Assembly: GCA_003490025.1 (NCBI GenBank)
Contig: DNJC01000018.1
Span: forward strand, 2,271-66,270
Reading direction: 5' to 3'
DNA length: 64,000 nt
Source: Geobacter sp.
GTDB lineage: Bacteria; Desulfobacterota; Desulfuromonadia; Geobacterales; Geobacteraceae
The position numbers and the translations under genes were made by a program. Positions within the stretch are counted from its first letter, which is position 1. Each line of letters starts with the position of its first letter. Under the pieces are notes generated by a model, which was not told the DNA's origin, did no database searches, and worked only from the letters and a program-made list of their open reading frames with translations. This document shows, piece after piece, positions 17,447-25,685 of this stretch.

Positions 17447-19609
17447 ATGCAGCAATTGACGCAGAAATTGAAGAACGGCTCAATGCAGGTACTGGAAGTC
17501 CCCTGGCCCGCTCTGTCCGCCGGCCAGGTGCTGGTGCGAAACCACTATTCGCTGATCAGCGCCGGCACCGAGGGGAGCACGGTGAAGACCGCCCGCGCCG
17601 GGTTCATCGCCAAGGCGAAGGAGCGTCCCCAGCAGGTGAAGCAGGTCCTTGGCACGCTCCGCTCGCAGGGGTTCACCCAGACCTACCGGGCCGTGATGAA
17701 AAAGCTGGACGCCTACTCGCCGCTTGGATACTCCAGCGCCGGCGAGGTGGTCGATGTCGCCCCGGACGTCCGCGACTTCAAGAGGGGGGACAGGGTGGCG
17801 TGCGCCGGGCTGACCGCGAGCCACGCCGAAATCGTGGCGGTACCGGCAAACCTCTGCGTGCGGCTTTCGGCAGACGCCGATCTGAGACAGGCCGCCTACA
17901 ACACCCTCGGGGTGATCGCCATGCAGGGGGTGCGTCAGGCCGACTTGAGGCTCGGGGAGAGCTGTGTCATCATCGGCATGGGCCTTCTGGGCCAGTTGAC
18001 CGCACTGATCCTGCGGGCCTCGGGGGTGCGCGTTGTGGGTATCGACATCGACCGGGCCATGGTCGAGACGGCGAGGCTTCACTGCCTCGATCTCGCGCTG
18101 ACCCGGGACGACCCCGGCATCGAGGGGAAGATCGCTGCCTTTTCCGGCGGCATCGGCTGCGACGCTGTCATCATAACCGCCGCAACCTCGTCCACCGACC
18201 CGATCAACTTCGCGGGGGCGATCAGCCGCAAGTGCGGGACGGTGGTCGTCGTGGGCGCCGTCCCGACCGGCTTCGACCGCGAACCCCATTACTACAGGAA
18301 GGAACTGCAGCTGAAGATGTCCTGCTCCTACGGCCCGGGACGCTACGACCCGAACTACGAGGAGAAGGGGATCGACTACCCCGCCGCCTACGTCCGCTGG
18401 ACGGAGAACCGCAACATGCAGGCGTTCCAGGAACTGCTGGCCAGAAGGAGCATCGATCTCGGTTACCTGACCACGCATTCCTTCGACCTCGAGGAGGCGC
18501 AGGACGCCTACGACATGATGATGGCGAAGTCCGAGCCGTACATCGGCATCCTGATCAGGTACGACCTGGCCAAGGAGCTTCCCCCCTCGCGCCCCCCCAT
18601 GCCGCTGCGCACCCTTGCTCCGAGGGAGAAGGCGCCGGCCGTCGGGATCGGCTTCATCGGGGCGGGCTCCTACGCCCAGAGCCACCTGCTCCCCAATATC
18701 CCCAAGGAGCGCGGCGTCTCCCTGGTGTCCGTGGCCAACGCCACCGGGACCGGAGCGCGCTCGGTGGGAGACCGCTTCGGTTTTGCCTCCTGCAGCGGCG
18801 ATTCCTTCCAGGTCCTGAGGGACCCCCGCGTCAATACCGTATTCATCGCCACCCGCCACGATTCCCACGCCGACTACGTCGTGCAGGCGCTGGAGGCCGG
18901 GCTGAACGTCTTCGTGGAAAAGCCGCTTTGCCTTACCGGGGACGAACTGAAGCGGATAGCTTCGCTGTACTGGTCGCCCAGGGAAGTGGGGAGGGAACCG
19001 CTGCTGATGGTTGGCTTCAACCGCCGCTTCTCGCCGCTCGCCCGGGAGATGAAACGGATCGTCGGCGAGGCGCCCCTCTCCGCCGTCTACCGGGTCAACG
19101 CCGGCGCCATCCCCGCCGACTCCTGGATACAGGACCCCGCCGTGGGAGGGGGAAGGGTGATCGGCGAGGTCTGCCATTTCGTGGATTTCCTGATCTTTCT
19201 CACCGGATCGCTTCCGGTTTCCGTGCACGCCGCAGCCATGGAGGCCCCCGGAAACCTGCTCGATTCCGTCACCGTCACCCTCTCCTTCGCCAACGGCTCC
19301 ATCGGGACCATCTGCTATTTCTCAGACGGCGACAAGGGGTGTCCCAAGGAGCGGGTGGAGGTCTTCTCCAGCCGCACCACACTCGTTCTGGACGACTTTC
19401 GGTCGCTTACCGTCCATGCCCGCGGCAGGAAGACGGAGAAACGCCTGGGGAGCCAGGACAAGGGGCAGTCGGCCTGCGTGCGGGAGTTCGTGAACGCCGT
19501 CCTGGAGGGGAAGGGGGCGCCGGTCCCTTTCCACGAAATTCATGCCGCCACCCTGGCAACCTTCCTCATCCTCGACTCCATCCGCACCGGCCAGAGCTGC
19601 CGCCTCTGA
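17447..19609 (+). CDS. bi-domain oxidoreductase: zinc-type alcohol dehydrogenase fused to Gfo/Idh/MocA
   Basis: A 720-residue fusion. Residues of about 1-370 are a medium-chain dehydrogenase with CVIIGMGLLGQLTALIL as the nucleotide-binding fold. Residues of about 385-720 are a Gfo/Idh/MocA oxidoreductase: GIGFIGAGSYAQSHLLPNI binds NAD(P), followed by the EKPLC motif and a GGGRVIGEVCHFVDFLIFLTG region. The fusion is known from surface-polysaccharide loci, usually next to a heparinase-like gene as here. It probably oxidises and reduces a nucleotide or lipid-linked sugar. The ATG has GAGGGTGAT upstream. Confidence 0.88.
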   Translation: MQQLTQKLKNGSMQVLEVPWPALSAGQVLVRNHYSLISAGTEGSTVKTARAGFIAKAKERPQQVKQVLGTLRSQGFTQTYRAVMKKLDAYSPLGYSSAGEVVDVAPDVRDFKRGDRVACAGLTASHAEIVAVPANLCVRLSADADLRQAAYNTLGVIAMQGVRQADLRLGESCVIIGMGLLGQLTALILRASGVRVVGIDIDRAMVETARLHCLDLALTRDDPGIEGKIAAFSGGIGCDAVIITAATSSTDPINFAGAISRKCGTVVVVGAVPTGFDREPHYYRKELQLKMSCSYGPGRYDPNYEEKGIDYPAAYVRWTENRNMQAFQELLARRSIDLGYLTTHSFDLEEAQDAYDMMMAKSEPYIGILIRYDLAKELPPSRPPMPLRTLAPREKAPAVGIGFIGAGSYAQSHLLPNIPKERGVSLVSVANATGTGARSVGDRFGFASCSGDSFQVLRDPRVNTVFIATRHDSHADYVVQALEAGLNVFVEKPLCLTGDELKRIASLYWSPREVGREPLLMVGFNRRFSPLAREMKRIVGEAPLSAVYRVNAGAIPADSWIQDPAVGGGRVIGEVCHFVDFLIFLTGSLPVSVHAAAMEAPGNLLDSVTVTLSFANGSIGTICYFSDGDKGCPKERVEVFSSRTTLVLDDFRSLTVHARGRKTEKRLGSQDKGQSACVREFVNAVLEGKGAPVPFHEIHAATLATFLILDSIRTGQSCRL

Positions 19610-19630
19610 CGCCCCAGCCCCCGCCCTGGC

Positions 19631-19658
19631 GTAGGGGCGAATAATTATTCGCCCCTAC
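19631..19658. repeat. perfect 28-base palindrome
   Basis: The sequence is its own reverse complement: 12-base arm GTAGGGGCGAAT, AATT centre, then the complementary arm. It is the same family as the pair at 17306-17367, and lies on the other side of the bi-domain oxidoreductase gene. Confidence 0.9.
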
Positions 19659-19815
19659 CCCCGACTACCAACCCGCACGATGCTGTCCTTTTTCCCTCAC
19701 CGCCAAACTTTAAGACGGCTGTCGTTTCGATGTAACAATTCCCTGCTATGGTCCGATTCGACCTGCACCCACTCCTCCCATTTCTCTTTTAGCGGATAAG
19801 CCCGTGCCACCAACC

Positions 19816-21627
19816 ATGCTCAAATTCCTGATGCTGCGCCTGAAGCACGCCTCGCTTCCCGAACTCTGCTACCGCGCGCGCCAGAGGGCGCGGGGAGCGG
19901 GAATCAGGCGAATGGTTGCGAGGCGGCTCCTGCCGCTCGGCATCGCCCCTGTCTCCCCGGAGGTGCTTCTCGGTCTGGCTCTGCCGGTCTTCCGGCCGGA
20001 AGGCTCCCCCGCGGAGGTTCAGGGCATCCTGTCCGGAGAGCGCTTCACGCTCAATACGGACCGGTACACCCTGCGGCAATGGGAAGCGGAGCTTTCCGGG
20101 CGCGGCGGGGCGGGGGGCGCCGGCACTCCGGATATACGGGCGGTCTGGGAGCCGGCACGGCTGCAGCACGTAACCTTGCTGCTCGCATACCTATCCGGCC
20201 GTGAAGAGGGTGAGAACCTCCCGGCGGTTCGCGAGTTCGCCCGCCAGGAACTGCTGGGGTGGCTCGACGCCAACCCGTTTCTGCAGGGTCCCCACTACCG
20301 TTCGGCAATGGAATGCGCCCTGCGCATCCCGGTCTTTTTCTACGCCATGAAGCTGCTGGACAACCTCTCCCCCGCCGAGTCCACCAGGGTGGGCGAGGCG
20401 GCCTATGCCCACGCCCTCTGGGTGGAGGCGAACCTCTCGCTCCACTCGTCGCGGGGCAACCACACCGTCTGCGAGGCGGCGGGGCTCGTGTTCGGAGGGG
20501 CGATGTTCCGCGATGCGGAGCGGGGGCGTCACTGGCTTGCCAGGGGGATCGCCCTGCTCGGGGAGGAACTGGTGCGGCAGGTGCTGGACGACGGCGGCGC
20601 GCTGGAACAGTCGCTCTCCTACCACCGTTTCGTGCTGGACCTGTACTGGCTGACGGCCGATTTCCTCGAGGGTAGCGGCCTGCACGACTGCGGCCGGTGG
20701 AGATCGAGGCTGCGCAAGGGGGAGGCATTCCTCGGCGCCTTCTCCTCCCCCGGCGGGCGCCTCCCGGCCCTGGGGGATTCGGACGACGGTCATGCCGTGG
20801 CTCCCGGTCTCGCTCCCGCCAGGGAGGCGCTCCCCTTGCCGAAGAGCGGGTGCCGCGCCTTCCCCGCTGCCGGGTACACGGTATTCGCCGCGGCAGGGGG
20901 GATGCGGCTCACCTTCGACCACGGGCCGCTGGGGATGCCCCCCCTGAACAACCACGGCCACGCGGACGCCCTGTCGCTCACCCTTTCGCTGGCGGGAAAC
21001 GACCTCCTGGTCGATCCCGGGACCTACCGTTACAACGGCGAGCCCTCCTGGCGCAGCTACTTCAAGGGAACGGCGGCCCACAACACCGTCACCATCGACG
21101 GACTGGACCAGGCGGTGCAGGAAACCGGCTTCATCTGGAGCAATCCCTACGGCTGTCGCGTGCTGCGCCGCGAAGAGGCGCCCCACGGGTACCTCGTGGA
21201 GGCTGAGCACGACGGCTACCGGCGGCTCACCGATCCCGTACTGCACCGGCGCGCCGTCGTCCTTGCGGCGCGCGACGCCCTGGTGGTGAGAGACAGCTTC
21301 ACCGGGGCCGGGGAGCACCACTTCGACCTCCATTTCCACCTGCACCCTGAGGCGGCGGTAACCCGGGACGGCGAGTGCTGGCACGTGCAGAGGGGGGGGA
21401 GCCGGATCTGGCTCAGGCTTCTCGGGGAGGGCGATCTGGAGCTGCTGCACGGAGGGGAGAGTTCCCCCCTTGGGTGGTACTCGCCGGCGTACGGCAGCAA
21501 GGTCCCCTCAAAGCTTCTTCGCTGCCGTAAAAGCGGAGCCTGCCGGTCGACTTCCTTCGGGACGGCCATCGGCTGGGGCGATGCACCTGATATTTCCTGG
21601 ATGGAGGCCTTGGGAGGCGCGTTATGA
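19816..21627 (+). CDS. heparinase II/III-family protein
   Basis: A 603-residue protein. The start MLKFLMLRLKHASLPELCYR at 19816 matches family habit; GTG at 19804 is an alternative, and neither has a strong ribosome site. The N-terminal part is an alpha-helical toroid, and the C-terminal part has the heparinase II/III signature NNHGHADALSL followed by LVDPGTYRYNG and AAHNTVTIDG. The family includes polysaccharide lyases. In EPS loci these proteins may trim or modify the polymer. No signal peptide is obvious, so its place in the cell is uncertain. It overlaps the next gene by 4 bases. Confidence 0.82.
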   Translation: MLKFLMLRLKHASLPELCYRARQRARGAGIRRMVARRLLPLGIAPVSPEVLLGLALPVFRPEGSPAEVQGILSGERFTLNTDRYTLRQWEAELSGRGGAGGAGTPDIRAVWEPARLQHVTLLLAYLSGREEGENLPAVREFARQELLGWLDANPFLQGPHYRSAMECALRIPVFFYAMKLLDNLSPAESTRVGEAAYAHALWVEANLSLHSSRGNHTVCEAAGLVFGGAMFRDAERGRHWLARGIALLGEELVRQVLDDGGALEQSLSYHRFVLDLYWLTADFLEGSGLHDCGRWRSRLRKGEAFLGAFSSPGGRLPALGDSDDGHAVAPGLAPAREALPLPKSGCRAFPAAGYTVFAAAGGMRLTFDHGPLGMPPLNNHGHADALSLTLSLAGNDLLVDPGTYRYNGEPSWRSYFKGTAAHNTVTIDGLDQAVQETGFIWSNPYGCRVLRREEAPHGYLVEAEHDGYRRLTDPVLHRRAVVLAARDALVVRDSFTGAGEHHFDLHFHLHPEAAVTRDGECWHVQRGGSRIWLRLLGEGDLELLHGGESSPLGWYSPAYGSKVPSKLLRCRKSGACRSTSFGTAIGWGDAPDISWMEALGGAL

Positions 21628-22460
21628 ATGGGAGACTCGGCATACTGGAGACCTGGGTCGACCCGGTCACCATGGAGAAGGCCGTGGCGGCGGTCGAGGG
21701 GTACGTGGAAAAGGGAGAAAGGGCGCACGCGATCTTCGCCGTCAACCCGGAGAAGAACTATTCGGTCCCTAAGGACCCCTCGCTCTACCGTGCCTTTCGC
21801 GACGCAGACCTGCTCATTCCGGACGGCATCGGCGTGGTGCTGGCGGCGCGTCTGCTGCACCGGGCCCGGCTCTCCCGGGTGCCGGGTGTGGAACTGATGG
21901 AGGAGATCTGCCGGCTCGCCGCCGCCAAAGGCTACGGGATCTTCCTATACGGCGCTCGCGAGGAGGTGAGTGTCGATGCGGCCAGGGTCCTGGCGGAGCG
22001 TTACCCGGGGCTCACCGTGGTGGGAAGGGCCAACGGCTTCGTTACCGAGGAAGGGATGCCGCGGCTGGTGGATGAGATCAACGCCAGCGGCGCCCGCATC
22101 CTGTTTCTGGCGCTCGGGTCGCCCCGTCAGGAGAAGTGGTTCGCGACGCACCGGGACGAGCTGACCTCGGTGCGCGTCTGCCAGGGGATCGGCGGATCGC
22201 TCGATGCGGTCACCGGCAGGGTGAGGCGGGCGCCTCCCGTTTTCTGCCGGCTCAACCTGGAATGGCTCTACCGCCTGCTCCGCGAGCCTTCCCGCCTGGG
22301 GAGGCAGAAGGTGCTGCCGCTGTTCGCGCTCCGGGTCCTGGGACAAAAACTGAGGCTGATGCTGCAGGCCACGGCACGTCCGGATCGGTCCGGCGCTTCA
22401 GGTCGCGGGGCGGGACCCTCCCTGGCTGCCGAAGACGTCTTCGTTCCCGAGGAGCATTAA
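21624..22460 (+). CDS. WecG/TagA/CpsF-family glycosyltransferase
   Basis: A 278-residue protein with the family's hallmarks: VNPEKNYSV near the N-terminus, IPDGIGVVLAARLL, RVPGVELMEEIC, FLYGAREEV and LFLALGSPRQEKW. WecG/TagA enzymes add a ManNAc or ManNAcA residue to undecaprenyl-linked GlcNAc. This fits the WecA-like initiator at 24008 and the WecC-like dehydrogenase at 32460. It starts within the preceding stop (ATGA). Confidence 0.9.
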   Translation: MNGRLGILETWVDPVTMEKAVAAVEGYVEKGERAHAIFAVNPEKNYSVPKDPSLYRAFRDADLLIPDGIGVVLAARLLHRARLSRVPGVELMEEICRLAAAKGYGIFLYGAREEVSVDAARVLAERYPGLTVVGRANGFVTEEGMPRLVDEINASGARILFLALGSPRQEKWFATHRDELTSVRVCQGIGGSLDAVTGRVRRAPPVFCRLNLEWLYRLLREPSRLGRQKVLPLFALRVLGQKLRLMLQATARPDRSGASGRGAGPSLAAEDVFVPEEH

Positions 22461-22463
22461 CCT

Positions 22464-24011
22464 GTGAAAATATCGACTTCGCTCAAGGGCGCTACCGTCT
22501 GCACCTCGCTTCTCTTTGCCGGGCTCATCGCCGTCCTCTACCGGGGCGCCTTTTCCTGGCTGGTCACGGTGGACTGGGCCCGAGAGGATTACAGCTCCAG
22601 CGCCTTCGTCCCCTTCATAGCCGCCTACCTGGTTTACGAGAGGCGCGCGCTGCTGCGGAAGACAACCTGCGTACCCTCCTGGGCGGGGCTCTTCCCCGTC
22701 TGCGCCGGGGTGGCGCTTTACTGGTTGGGGGAACTCTCCGGGGAGTTCTTCTCGATGTACCTCTCCTTCTGGCTGATCCTGGTCGGCCTTTTCTGGAGTT
22801 ACATGGGGTGGCGGCGCTTCCAGGTCCTGCTGTTTCCCATGTTGTTCCTGCTGGCGATGTTCCCCCTCCCCAACTACCTGAACACCATGCTCACCCTGAA
22901 GCTGAAGCTGATCTCCTCCTGGCTCGGCGTCTGGATGATGCGGCTTTACGGCCTCTCGGCCTACCGGGAGGGGAACGTCATCGACCTAGGTTTCACGCAG
23001 CTGCAGGTGGTCGATGCCTGCAGCGGCCTGCGCTATTTCCTCCCGCTCCTGGTGCTGAGTCTCCTTCTGGCCAGCTACTACCGCGCCCCCCTTTGGAAGA
23101 GGGGATTTTTCGTCCTCTCCGCGGTCCCGGTCTCCGTGGTCACCAACGGCCTGCGCATCGCCTCCGTCGGCATCCTGTACCAGTTTTTCGGCCCGGTGGT
23201 GGCGGAGGGGTTCTTTCACGACTTTTCCGGATGGTTCATCTTCATGTTCAGCCTGGCCCTGCTCCTGGCCGAATTGAAGCTGTTGAAAAGAGTTTTCCCG
23301 GATCCGGCGCCGGCGGCGTACGCGTCCGAACCGCAGCTTGAGGCAGCCGTGGATACGGCCGGGGGGGTGCGGAGCTTCCCGGCTCAGTTGCTGCCGACGC
23401 TGCTCCTTCTGGTCTGCTCCCTGGCCGCGGCCAGTGCCGTCGATTTCCGGCAGAAGGTGGTGCCGGCCCGCTCCTTTGCCGGCTTCCCTTTGGAACTCGC
23501 CGGCTGGAAGGGGAGCCGCACCGCGATGGACCGGATCTACCTCGATTCGCTGAAGCTGGACGACTACTCCATGGTGGACTACCGCGACCGCGACGGAAAG
23601 ACTGTGAGCCTCTACGTCGCCTACTACGGGAGCCAGTCCAAGGGGGCGTCGATCCATTCGCCGGCCTCCTGTCTTCCCGGCAGCGGCTGGATTTTCGAGG
23701 AGTCCGGGGCCGTGGCCGTCCCGCTTTCCGGCGCGGCAAGCATGCGGGTGAGCCGGGCCTATATGCAGAAGGGTGAGGTCAAGGAGCTCACCTACTACTG
23801 GTTCCCGCAGAGGGGTCGCATCCTCACCGACACCTGGGAGCTGAAGCTTTACAACTTCTGGGACGCGCTTACCAGGCAAAGGACCGACGGCGCGCTGGTG
23901 CGGGTCATCACCCCACTGTACGGCGCGGAGCGCCCGGGCGACGCCGAGCTGCGCCTGCAGGCGTTCACCCGGGAGATCACCCCGGTGCTGGCGCGTTTCA
24001 TTCCCCGGTGA
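22464..24011 (+). CDS. exosortase-EpsI fusion (XrtD-like)
   Basis: A 515-residue protein from GTG 22464. Residues of about 1-285 are a polytopic membrane exosortase/EpsH domain with the catalytic set: C186 in DACSGLR, R231 in NGLRIAS and H252 in FFHDFSGW. Residues of about 310-515 are an EpsI-like soluble domain (SIHSPASCLPGSGW). EpsI is usually a separate protein; the fusion resembles the VPLPA-CTERM-specific exosortase group (XrtD). Exosortases process C-terminal sorting tails of exported proteins and are tied to EPS production. No protein in the window carries such a tail. It overlaps the next gene by 4 bases. Confidence 0.88.
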   Translation: MKISTSLKGATVCTSLLFAGLIAVLYRGAFSWLVTVDWAREDYSSSAFVPFIAAYLVYERRALLRKTTCVPSWAGLFPVCAGVALYWLGELSGEFFSMYLSFWLILVGLFWSYMGWRRFQVLLFPMLFLLAMFPLPNYLNTMLTLKLKLISSWLGVWMMRLYGLSAYREGNVIDLGFTQLQVVDACSGLRYFLPLLVLSLLLASYYRAPLWKRGFFVLSAVPVSVVTNGLRIASVGILYQFFGPVVAEGFFHDFSGWFIFMFSLALLLAELKLLKRVFPDPAPAAYASEPQLEAAVDTAGGVRSFPAQLLPTLLLLVCSLAAASAVDFRQKVVPARSFAGFPLELAGWKGSRTAMDRIYLDSLKLDDYSMVDYRDRDGKTVSLYVAYYGSQSKGASIHSPASCLPGSGWIFEESGAVAVPLSGAASMRVSRAYMQKGEVKELTYYWFPQRGRILTDTWELKLYNFWDALTRQRTDGALVRVITPLYGAERPGDAELRLQAFTREITPVLARFIPR

Positions 24012-25648
24012 TCAAGAGCCCCATGATCTTTCTCTCCACGCTAATCATCTCGCTGCTGATAACCATCGCGCTCACGCCGCTGTTCAGCTCCATGGCGCTC
24101 AGGTTTCAGTTGGTCGACCTTCCCAACGAGAGGAAGGTGCACCAGGTTCCCGTGCCCAGGGTGGGAGGTGTCGCCATGGCCCTGGGCGCCTTCATCCCGC
24201 TTGCCTGCTGGAACTTCCAGGACCACTTCGTCCGGGCCTACCTTCTGGGTGCCGGCGTGCTGGTCCTCTTCGGCGCCGTCGACGACCTGCGTGAACTCTC
24301 TCCGCGCTTCAAGTTCCTGGGGCAGACGGCGGCCGCTCTTTGCGCGGTCTTCGTGGGCGGGATCAGGATTAGCAGCCTCGGCATGCTGGCCCCGGAGAAC
24401 TACCTCCTTCCGGAACCCGCGTCCGTCCTCCTCACCGTGCTTGCCATCGTCGGGGTGACCAACGCCATCAACCTCTCCGACGGCCTGGACGGGCTGGCGG
24501 GGGGAATCTGCCTTCTCATCTTCGCCGGGATCGGCTACCTCTCCTACCTGGTGGCCGACTACACGGCGGGGCTCATCTGCCTCGCCCTTGGGGGGGCGCT
24601 CTTCGGGTTCCTGCGCTTCAACACCCATCCCGCCTCCGTCTTCATGGGAGATTCCGGCAGCCAGTTCCTCGGCTTCTCCGCCATCGTCCTGTCGCTCGGT
24701 CTCACCCAGGGGAGCGCCACCGCGCTCAGCCCTCTGCTCCCCCTAATACTGCTCGGCTTTCCCATCCTCGACACGCTCACCGTCATGGCGACGAGGATCA
24801 GCCACGGGCGCTCCCCCTTCAGCGCGGACAAGAACCATTTCCACCACAACCTGATGGCCTTGGGATTCCTGCACCCGGAGAGCGTCCTCATCATCTACGT
24901 CTTCCAGACCATGCTGCTTTTGGCCGCCGTGGCGCTCCGGTTCTACTCGGACTGGACCCTGCTCCTCGGCTACCTGGTCTTCTCCCTGCTGGTTTTGACC
25001 GGCTTCGCACGGGCCGCCAGGACCCGCAGCACGGTTCGGCGCTTCGAGTTCTTCGACGCCAAGATCGCCGGAAGGCTGCGCCTGCTGAAGAGCGAGGGGG
25101 TGGTGATCAGGTACTCGTTCCGTCTCTTCGAGACCGCGGTCCCGCTCCTGCTCCTCATCACCTGCCTGGTGGCGCAGAGGCCCGCCGTCTACCTGAGCGT
25201 GATCTGCCTCGTCTCCTGCGCGGCGGTCCTTGCCGCCTGCCGGCTGAAAAGCGCCTGGCTCCCGGGCCTGCTCAGGTTCCTGCTCTACCTCCTGATCCCT
25301 TTTTCCGTCTATCTCACCCGCGAACCGGTGGCGCATCTGGAGGACGGCATAGCCGCGCTCTACAACGGCTCATTCGGCGCCGTCGCTGTGCTGATCATCC
25401 TGGTTTCCAAGTTCTCCCGCAGGAAGTCGGGCTTTCGCAGCTCCCCCATGGACTTCCTGATCTGCATCCTGGCCCTGGTCGTGCCGAACCTCCCCAGCCA
25501 GGGGGCGGGCGATGTCGGGGTAGGGGTGGTGGCGGCCAAGATCCTGCTCCTTTATTTCAGCTTCGAGGTGCTGCAGGCCGAGATGCGGGGCGAGCTGAAA
25601 CGCTTCGCCCTTTGGACCGCGGCGTCCCTGGTCGCGCTCGCTTTTTAA
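24008..25648 (+). CDS. MraY/WecA-family polyprenyl-phosphate sugar-1-phosphate transferase, long form
   Basis: Starts at GTG 24008 inside the previous stop. The first 350 residues are a WecA/MraY-type membrane enzyme: KVHQVPVPRVGG, DDLRELSPRFK, NAINLSDGLDGLAGG and FMGDSGSQFLGF, and a DKNHFHHNL histidine loop. It would start EPS repeat-unit synthesis by moving HexNAc-1-phosphate onto undecaprenyl phosphate. The protein is 546 residues, roughly 200 more than usual. The extra part adds several membrane segments of unknown role. Confidence 0.9.
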   Translation: MIKSPMIFLSTLIISLLITIALTPLFSSMALRFQLVDLPNERKVHQVPVPRVGGVAMALGAFIPLACWNFQDHFVRAYLLGAGVLVLFGAVDDLRELSPRFKFLGQTAAALCAVFVGGIRISSLGMLAPENYLLPEPASVLLTVLAIVGVTNAINLSDGLDGLAGGICLLIFAGIGYLSYLVADYTAGLICLALGGALFGFLRFNTHPASVFMGDSGSQFLGFSAIVLSLGLTQGSATALSPLLPLILLGFPILDTLTVMATRISHGRSPFSADKNHFHHNLMALGFLHPESVLIIYVFQTMLLLAAVALRFYSDWTLLLGYLVFSLLVLTGFARAARTRSTVRRFEFFDAKIAGRLRLLKSEGVVIRYSFRLFETAVPLLLLITCLVAQRPAVYLSVICLVSCAAVLAACRLKSAWLPGLLRFLLYLLIPFSVYLTREPVAHLEDGIAALYNGSFGAVAVLIILVSKFSRRKSGFRSSPMDFLICILALVVPNLPSQGAGDVGVGVVAAKILLLYFSFEVLQAEMRGELKRFALWTAASLVALAF

Positions 25649-25685
25649 AAACTGTCGCTGACAGCATTCAATGGAGGACCATCTC

